This document shows, in pieces, positions 17,177-24,411 of a DNA stretch of 24,411 bases. The stretch is from Apostichopus parvimensis (Eukaryota; Echinodermata; Holothuroidea; Aspidochirotida; Stichopodidae): NCBI GenBank assembly GCA_000934455.1, contig KN883509.1:78652-103062 (forward strand), read 5' to 3'. The notes under the pieces are model-generated. The model saw only the letters and a list, made by a program, of their open reading frames with translations. It searched no databases and was not told where the DNA came from. The position numbers and the translations under genes were made by a program. Numbering within the stretch: the first letter of the stretch is position 1; each line of letters begins with the position of its first letter.

Positions 17177-19330
17177 TTTGCAATGAAATATGACTGAATC
17201 AAGCTATATTTATTTCACTGTGATGGAAGTTTAGTATCTACAAAGTATGACAAATGCTGCGCGTTAAATATACGTGGACTATAAACGTAAATGATGTTTT
17301 TTTGCACGAATTTCAGTCTTAAACTGACTCGTATGCCAGGAAACCGTGATGTTGTTTCTTTACTCGAACGACGCCTCTTAAGGGTATAGGTGTAACTGAC
17401 CTACTAGTGATATGTCATATATAACAAATGTATGGTCTTATACAACCGTCTCAGCTTTATGCATTAATAAATTAATACACCAGTTGTGTCATTTCTTTTT
17501 ATGTATCAGTATATCTTTAAAGCAGTCTTCCTCTTGATGAATTCTACAACCCGCACGTGATGTAGTAAACAACACTTTTTTTTGTGGTTTGTAGGTCAAC
17601 TGCATATCCCTTCTCTCAAACTGCGTTTGTAAATTGTCTGAAGTGGGGGTCTTAAAAATGTCCCATAAACTCTTTTTTTCTTTTAATTTTTTTTTCTGAC
17701 ACGGTAACTCAAGTATAGAACACATCCAATCACAGTTTGAAAGAAGGAAGTACATTAAACAGTATACGATCTAGCATTGGTAACCAGTACAGTATGATGT
17801 GTGTGTTTTTTATCTTTTCATTCATTCATTCACTCGCTCTCTATCTCTGTGTCTTTCTTTGTTTTTTTTTGTTTTTCTTTTCCTTTCGAACACAGTATAT
17901 TGATTTACGCATCCGTACTTGTGTCTATCCAGCTGTGTGTTTTAAGCGTTCCGTCTTTATAATGCTAGGAATGCCTCTCTCAAGGTTTTCGTTTATGTCA
18001 CTACTAACCTTGAGGGAACAAACTTTTTTTTTATGATCTGACCCTTGCTCTGCAGTGGTAATAAATTGTGTTGTTTCTTTCTGGTCGGTTATATACAGAC
18101 TTCAGTTAGAGATCCAAGACGTCTTTTCTGAGTTCCGATAATTGCTTTTAATTGTTTCAGTACTTCTTTCCATGTACTAAATTCCCCATAGCTCTGTAGC
18201 CCATTTAGTCTGACAAGTAAAGTCTCGTTTTAGTGTGTGTATGTATCATCATTTCATTTAAATAGAATTCATGCGACGAAGTATTGAGATCCGAATGGAA
18301 GCATTTATTATACATGCTCATGAATATTCATTTGGTGATCAATTCTAGACACCCAGTTGGGACAATTTTTTCTATACTGTAGTGTTATGTCCCGCTTCAG
18401 AGCACTCGTATTGTGAATACGAGCAGTATGAATATCATGTTTCTATCAGATCAAGGTTAGGAACTGTTTGTACTGACAATACCAGTGCTTTGAGAGCATG
18501 ATATTGAAGTACAGTTTAGATAGGTATTAGCATTAGGAAATTGTCCCTACTGGCGGATTTTAGATTTTTTCTTCGTAGTTACGATTAATTAAATGTTATC
18601 TTAGTTTAGGGCTACTCGGTATATTTGCCCACCAAACGTAGAATGTCGCTTTAATCTCCTTATTGTGTCCCTTTGGTCGTATCCTCAAAGCAAACACGGG
18701 TTCGTCCAGTTTTAAATGGTTAAGTTGTATACCTCTTAACACTATAAAATGATAAGACGTATACGAGCATTTACTAAGTAGAAGCTGTAAAACTAATCTT
18801 GTTAATCTACCGTGAATTAGACAGATAGATAGATGCAGGGTATATATTACCAACACGCCGTGTGTGAATTTTTTCTTCATGTATTTTTTCTTTCACTATT
18901 AATTTATTTAAACTGTCTTCGGTAGATAGGGTAATGGGTTACAACTTATATTACCCGACTTTTTTATATTTCAAACTTTTACAAAATTGCGCCGTGTACT
19001 TTTTTTACACCATTGTGTGCCATTGTCAGTTTTATATAATTTGAAGGTGATATATAAAAACATATATATTAATATGATCTCAACAATAGTCAGTTATTAT
19101 ATAAAAACAATTGTAAGAAAGTGTTTCTCCATTAGGAGACGAAGAAATCGCGATAATGTAAAAATCGCCAAAAGTTTGTGCTACGAGACTAGTATATATT
19201 GAATGCTATCTTTGATTTCTTTTTTCACATAGTAGTCAGGTCTGAACATTTCACTTTTATTAATGGTGTACTATACTATATCTAAATCTGTACATAATCA
19301 GTTCTCAGTGAATGAAGTGGAGTTTCGGTT
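17177..19330. other. Non-coding stretch
   Basis: AT-rich sequence with T-rich tracts (17860-17890), a CATT microsatellite (17818-17832) and a short GATA run (18822-18836). Minus-strand open stretches 17489-17755 and 18596-18880 are free of obvious low complexity over part of their length, but have no splice context or recognisable domain. AATAAA at 18060-18065 is followed by a GT/T-rich stretch. Confidence 0.55.
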
Positions 19331-19332
19331 TC

Positions 19333-19381
19333 AATAAAACAGTAATTATCAAACGATACACATTCTTGTTTGTTTTGTTTT
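19333..19381 (+). terminator. Good poly(A) signal with downstream GT/T-rich element
   Basis: AATAAA at 19333-19338 is followed, after a short A-rich gap, by CATTCTTGTTTGTTTTG at 19361-19377. This spacing is typical of an animal cleavage site. No gene lies just upstream, so either the CEP128-like transcript has a very long 3' UTR (about 9.2 kb) or this ends an unrelated non-coding transcript. It could also be chance in AT-rich DNA. Confidence 0.4.
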
Positions 19382-19547
19382 TATGCTCATTTTGTTTTCA
19401 TTAAAGAAAAAATGAGGAGACGAAAGAGAGAGAGAGTTTATGATGTGTGTGAAAAGTTTTTCAATGTCATGTTTTTATTTCCTGACCATACATTTTCATT
19501 ATTTTCCCATCATGCGTGTCAACTGGTATTTGCAGGTGATTAATCGG

Positions 19548-19590
19548 TGACTTCCGATGACGTCACACTTCCAATGACATATACGTCATG
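19548..19590. promoter_or_regulatory. CRE-like and ETS-like site cluster
   Basis: The perfect palindrome TGACGTCA lies at 19558-19565. It is preceded by CTTCCG, an ETS-type core on the minus strand, and followed within about 20 bases by another CTTCC and by TACGTCA. Adjacent ETS and CRE sites are common in animal promoters. No first exon is visible on either side, so its use as a promoter or enhancer is inference. Confidence 0.4.
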
Positions 19591-21470
19591 TGGTCCCATC
19601 GTGATATTCTAAGGTCAATAGTACTGGCCGTTTACATTTAAGCTTGAACACAAAAATCGATTACTTTCTTCGGATGTGATACTAGAAATTATGAACAGAT
19701 GAACGCTTTCGAATCATTTTTCATTTTTTTCTTTTCATTCACAAATTTTGCAACTAGCTAGCATTTATCTTAATCACTTGCTGCGCGTAACGATATTCGT
19801 CCCAATTCTTTTATGCAAAATAAAATTTACATATTTGTGTGGAAGTGTCGCAGACCTTGAGAGTATAAGCAGTTTGATTTATGTTTTGAAGTGACTGTTT
19901 TAACTCGAAGTAAATTTAATCTCTCGAATGATAAATAGTATTTAACTCTTACGCAACATACCTACTGGTCAGCAATATGGCCGCCTATATGCTAGAAAGT
20001 TAAATAATGGTCAGTCAGGTTCAAGCAGGTTTAAACGTGCATTTAAAACTACGTTCAAAACATTTTTTTTTATTTTCTCACCGAAGCTTGCCATGTCTAG
20101 GTTAATACTCATTAAGGTGCGGTAATAAATTAGAGGGTCAAAACCGTCAGAAAAAAAAAATGTCAAATGATTTAGCAATTATTTTTCTTACCAAAATTGC
20201 CTCTTTAAACGAAATATAAGTTCGATGTATTATGAGCCGAATTCATTGAGTGTAAATGTGAACCCTTGCAGACAAATTGGGCGTCTTTACTATTTTATCA
20301 ACTTAAAATATCTTTTCGCGATTAGTCGCCAGTTTCACCAAACCTTTCGACTATTGCTCCAAAATAAGTTTGTAAATAATCAAGACATCTCTCTGCAGGT
20401 TTTATTTTGCACCTAATGAAGTTTAATGAACGGCTAATTAACGAGTTTTCCCTAATTACATGACATCGGTCAGGTACCTTTCATAGTCGTGGTAAGCAGA
20501 AATTGGGGAAAATTACAATAGAATAAATAATAAGCTATGGAAAGGTGGTAGGAGATGAGATGTGATAGGTCTAGCTAATTGCCTGCTTTGTTATATATAA
20601 TCTGAAGAAAAAGGCAAATATTATGAAAAACATCTCAAATAAACTGATTTTTTTTTATTTGTCGTCCTCGTCACCCTATCATCATTTAGAATAACTATAT
20701 CAACGTCTTGTTAACTTTCACACACAGTCATCCACTCTTTAGTGCCCATTTGTAAATATGTAGCAATCGGCTAGATTAAATTATAGCTAGACTACCATCA
20801 CCCCACAGATGTTCATAGAATACATACACAATACAGTTACTATACTGTCGTAACTAGACCTGAAATGATAGTTTTACCAATAGACTTAGATTTTAAAAAG
20901 AGAGAGATAGATGGAGAAAGAAAAAAAGCAAGAAAAAACACAACTCAATTATTCTAGATCACCAGGAATGCATGACTGCAGTTAATCAATTACCTCGCAC
21001 ACCAAATGGAAATTCACAGCTCCCCGTTTTTGTTTTCATGTTTTGTTTTCTAGACTGATAAAGATTCATTTCCGTTCTAGTGTTGACGAAATCGTTTGAA
21101 AGGGAACAGTAATATTAATCTTTAATGCGTGCAAGATATGCCATAGGGAAGAGGGACCGTGAGAGAGCGGTGGAGAGAGATGGAGAGAGAATGATAGAAG
21201 AGATTGCTATAGTTTAATGTTATAATATTCTTTCCAATTGAGCGACCAAAACATAAAATATAGGGCTGCTTTTATAATTATGCAGTACGATTTTGCTTTT
21301 CGGAAAATTATGAAGAATTAAAATTTACGTAGACCTTTTCTTCTTTACAACTAAGCAAACCCTGTTTCCTGTAGAAATCTGTCTTATTCTGTATGTATAA
21401 ATGCAGCAAGGGTTTCATGTCGTTAATATTTTTCACATTTGTGGCGGATTACAAAATAGGCATACGAGGC
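19591..21470. other. Non-coding stretch
   Basis: AT-rich sequence with no supported gene. Contains short A or T runs, a GA-rich tract (21160-21202), and small open frames without recognisable content. Confidence 0.55.
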
Positions 21471-21660
21471 AAATTTCCCAGGTCCCCGCGGCCAAGAGGC
21501 CCCAAGGTCAAGGGCCCCCAAGATCAAGGCGCCTATGTGAATAATTCTAGGCAAGACGCATAACTTTCTATATTTAGGTTGTGCCAGTGAGAAGTAATAA
21601 ATTGGCAAGGAAGGTGAGGGTGAGGGGGGGGTGGGGAGGAGGAGTGCTTTAAAGGATATG
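21471..21660. repeat. GC-rich patch with short internal repeats and G-rich tract
   Basis: 21473-21535 stands out from its AT-rich surroundings, with repeated CCAAGGTCAAGGG/CCAAGATCAAGGC motifs and GGCC/GGGCCC blocks. A GGTGAGGGTGAGGGGGGG tract follows at 21610-21635. It may be a fragment of an old mobile repeat. I cannot name the family. Confidence 0.4.
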
Positions 21661-22030
21661 GTGCATTGTGGCTCAAAAGGGTGTTAACGTAGCACTGCTG
21701 CAAATACTGAAATACAAACAAATAAATACAAACAGGGATACTGTACACCCAAGGTTCGTCATGTTATCACAACACGTAACTACAACACCATAATTATCGG
21801 TGTTTAGGTACACAAGCCTGTCAAAAACCGTTCAAAATCTTTATAGGCTACGACATATTTCAAAGTTCTAAAGGAACTACAAGAGATTGGTGGTGGAATG
21901 TTACCATCTCGTACTCAATTATATGCGATGTTTTTATTGTTTGTTCTGAGCCCTTATTTCTCAGAATATTCTAGAAAACTTACAATTATACTTAAGCTTC
22001 GGTTTAATTTGTCAATAAGCCTATATATGA

Positions 22031-22061
22031 CCTGTATATATATATATATAAATATATATTG
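22031..22061. repeat. TA microsatellite
   Basis: A run of TA dinucleotides with one interruption (TATATATATATA then AATATATATT). Simple sequence with no gene nearby. Confidence 0.9.
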
Positions 22062-22275
22062 AAAAGCTGAAAATTGTAAATTAATTCCACTTCCTTATCA
22101 GTACAAACTATATGAACAGATGTTTTCTATATCCAACATCATTTTAATAAAATCTACATTAATCGGTTCAATATCATATTTAATAAAAACCTTAACCTTA
22201 ATTCCGTGTCATTTTGTGATGATTAATCCCATTCTAAAATTCTTCTATACGTAAAAGATAATCTTTCTCTTTCTC

Positions 22276-22899
22276 TCATTCTTCTTTTTTCTTCTTTGCC
22301 TTGTCAAGTACAGCCGGTGATACCAAAGCGCATTCGTTTATAATAAGTTGCACTATTTGTTCGGTTTGTTGAGTTTGTTCTGACAGGCCAACCCGATAAG
22401 ACACGCGGCTCATTAGCCATTGTTTATGGCTCAATCTTTCAAAATGCCCATCTTGTTTGGATGTGCAACATACCAAAGTCATTTCCCTCCCTTAAGATTC
22501 GAAATGAGAAGACCAACACCAACTGATATGGGAACGTCACCAGGAAATCGCTTCTGTATAGTTTTTTGCTTTTGATGTATTAGCCACATCAGTGTTATGG
22601 CTTCTGTCACAAACCATGAGATTTTTGACTCTCCGTATAAAGAGATCTTCGACATCCTCTGTTACCTGTAACGTGTGATCTGATCCAGTCCGGCTCCGAT
22701 TTGCAAAGGGTAGAATGTTTTTAAAGCAAACACGATTATATCGATCCGCGCTGAGTACAAATCCTTTTTCAACTACTGATGGGGAAGTTCTTCTTCTTTC
22801 AACTATGCTTAAGGTCAATGGAGCGAATTCCAAGTGAGAGGTGATAATAGTTATATACAGAGTCTTGGCTATATAGTAGAGGCGAATCGTTTGCTTCAT
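22276..22899 (-). other. Two unassigned minus-strand open frames
   Basis: Minus-strand frames 22899-22537 (120 codons) and 22482-22276 (68 codons) are in the same reading frame, separated by TGA, 14 codons and TAA. Unlike other open frames here they have balanced amino-acid composition, for example VEDLFIRRVKNLMV and EQIVQLIINECALVSP, the second ending in a lysine/glutamate-rich tail. There is a donor-like CACGTTACAG|GTAACA after 22666, phase 0, but I found no matching-phase acceptor that would join the frames. They could be two exons, a decayed gene or chance. I do not recognise the product. Confidence 0.18.
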
Positions 22900-23089
22900 T
22901 TAACTTTTGTTTGTCGTTTCCTGCTGTTACGGTAGCTTTGTATGATGAATTAGGAAAGATAAAAAGACCAGTTATTCTTGTGTATGTGTGTCTGTCAGTA
23001 TGTACGTGACCTTTTCACGAAGGACATCCACAATGATAAATAAGTATGATGCTCATGGTCTTAGTGGAGTGGCCTTCATATTTCAATGT

Positions 23090-23325
23090 GTAGGGGGAAA
23101 AGAAAAGAGTGAGACATCGGTGAGGGGAGAGTAGGGGGAGGAGGTAGTGGGAGGAGGAGGTTGGTGGTAGTAGGAGAGGTAGGGGGATTGGTAGGGGAGA
23201 GGTAGGGGAGGAGGGGTGGGGAAGAGGTAGGGGAGGGGAGGAGGTAGGGGAGGAAAAGGACAGGGTGGAGAGTAGATGGAGGATAGGGGAAAGGGGGAGG
23301 GGAGGGGGATTAGGGATTAGGCAGT
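23090..23325 (+). repeat. G-rich minisatellite around GAGGTAGGGGAG
   Basis: About 235 bases of irregular units such as GAGGTAGGGGAG, with almost no C on the + strand and very many G-runs. It ends in GGGATTAGGGATTAGG, which resembles telomere repeat only superficially. Strong quadruplex potential. Not homologous in unit to the 445-1216 array beyond the GTAGGGG core. Confidence 0.85.
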
Positions 23326-23504
23326 AGAGATTTATGTAACTGAAATACGTTGCTTTATCCTATCTGCAGTTCCCGTGCTGTAACGACTACTTGAATAACG
23401 TGTGCAATTGCTTTCAAATCCCATGAGAATTAAAATTTGATGTGTAACTAGTTGTAATTCCTACAGCATGATGTACTGTTTAATATTCAATAAGTACAAA
23501 GGGG

Positions 23505-23790
23505 CGCATGCAGGCGGGCGGTGGGGGGGGGGGCGCTCTGGCCCGGCCCTGCCTAAGACTCTGCTACAGACATCAGTATGATCAACCTGGTAAATACAGA
23601 GAACAAATGTGCAGCAGACTTGGCGTGTGGAACATTCCATACATTTTTATCGACATTTTCTTATGCATAGATGTTTCTGTTTATCATTTCTATATCTACC
23701 AATTCTAGCCTCTCGCCCCTCCTATACCCTCCGAGAAATCGTGTGTCCGCCATGACTGGGCCTGGCAAAAAAAAAAAAAAAAAATTATCA
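23505..23790. repeat. GC-rich patch followed by an A-tract
   Basis: 23505-23555 is GC-rich (GCGGGCGGT, then a G-run and GGCGCTCTGGCCCGGCCC). About 200 bases later, GACTGGGCCTGGC is followed by an 18-A tract at 23767-23784. A GC-rich head and a terminal A-tract could mark a short retroposed element, but no pol III box or flanking duplication is apparent. Confidence 0.3.
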
Positions 23791-24411
23791 TGCTTATCGG
23801 TGATACACAACCAAAGTCTGTCCCCAAGTCTCCTTCCATCCGGTCATGTGTGCATGTGATGATATTTATACGATACCGCTGTAGCACTTTTCCATGGAAA
23901 GGAGCGTAAGGTGGAACATAGGTATGAACGGCTGAGAGAAAGTCTAATTTGTAAACAGATAACAATGAAATAGTGACAACGTAAATCAATACTTTTGCTA
24001 AAGAACGGGAATTGAACGGAAGTGCCTCTATTTGGTAATAAAAGAAATATCCTTTTTTTTATTAAATTCACCTGTTTTTGACAAATAAAAAAGAAAAAGA
24101 AAGAAGGATAGAATGTGTATGTAGATTAAAGGTGCCCTCTAAAGTTATTGAAATAAAATATTGATATTGTTGGTAACGAATGTACGGTCATTTCATATAG
24201 TGGGACAATTTTCATTTGGTTTACAGTTTGCACTCTAAATCAAAATCACATGTCCAAAACACTGTCCATCGATCCCCCTCACCCCCCCCCCTACTCACCG
24301 ACTTAAACCTTTTCAGCCCGGACCACATTCCATGTCCATAAGCTATAACCAGAATAGTTTCAGAGAATGGATTGAGGGAAATCTTTAATGCAGCTTTTTG
24401 AGTTTCAAGTT
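23791..24411. other. Non-coding stretch to window end
   Basis: AT-rich sequence without a supported gene. Holds AATAAA at 24152-24157 followed by a modest GT-rich stretch, and a C-rich tract near 24273-24291. Minus-strand open stretches at 23705-24071 show no recognisable protein. Confidence 0.5.

Noticed and set aside
18596..18880. 94-codon minus-strand open frame
   Set aside because: No domain recognised and no promoter, splice or poly(A) context.
23307..23322. Telomere-like GGGATTAGGGATTAGG
   Set aside because: Only two imperfect units at the end of an irregular G-rich minisatellite. Not an interstitial telomere array.

Overview
The window reads as animal nuclear DNA. It is AT-rich, dominated by introns and non-coding sequence, and full of simple-sequence tracts, minisatellites and small local duplications. 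There is no bacterial-style gene density and no Shine-Dalgarno/operon layout. One gene can be reconstructed by hand: six consecutive + strand exons (265-10141) that join in frame across five introns to give 266 residues of coiled-coil protein ending at a TGA. Motifs such as RWLADLKTKLQW match the C-terminal region of CEP128, a subdistal-appendage protein of the mother centriole, as I remember the vertebrate protein. The divergence from vertebrate CEP128, the many long poly-C/poly-G runs and the many tandem repeats would suit a marine invertebrate, perhaps an echinoderm or other invertebrate deuterostome. The species assignment is a guess.

Layout. 1-264 is the end of an upstream intron. Exons: 265-458, 1716-1932, 3136-3328, 4500-4585, 7658-7701 and 10075-10141 (stop at 10139-10141). 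Four introns are GT-AG. The third (3329-4499) uses a GC donor, and the reading phase requires it. Intron 1 opens with a roughly 770-bp minisatellite (459-1216) whose unit is the last 14 bases of the preceding exon plus its splice donor. A 70-bp second copy of the exon end lies inside that array. Intron 2 ends in a duplicated 3' splice-site region. Introns 4 and 5 hold further small duplications. After the stop codon come nine tandem copies of a 92-bp hairpin-containing unit (10508-11327).

From about 11.3 kb to the end I find no convincing protein-coding gene. Features there are possible poly(A) signals (the best at 19333), a small inverted-repeat cassette bordered by GT microsatellites (16961-17176), a CRE/ETS-like cluster (19548-19590) that could belong to a promoter, a G-rich minisatellite (23090-23325), GC-rich patches, and two non-repetitive minus-strand open frames (22276-22899) that I cannot identify. 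There is no recognisable tRNA, rRNA, CRISPR array or intact transposon. The most unusual observation is the minisatellite seeded from an exon-intron junction, which lays a row of copies of the 5' splice site just downstream of the real one.
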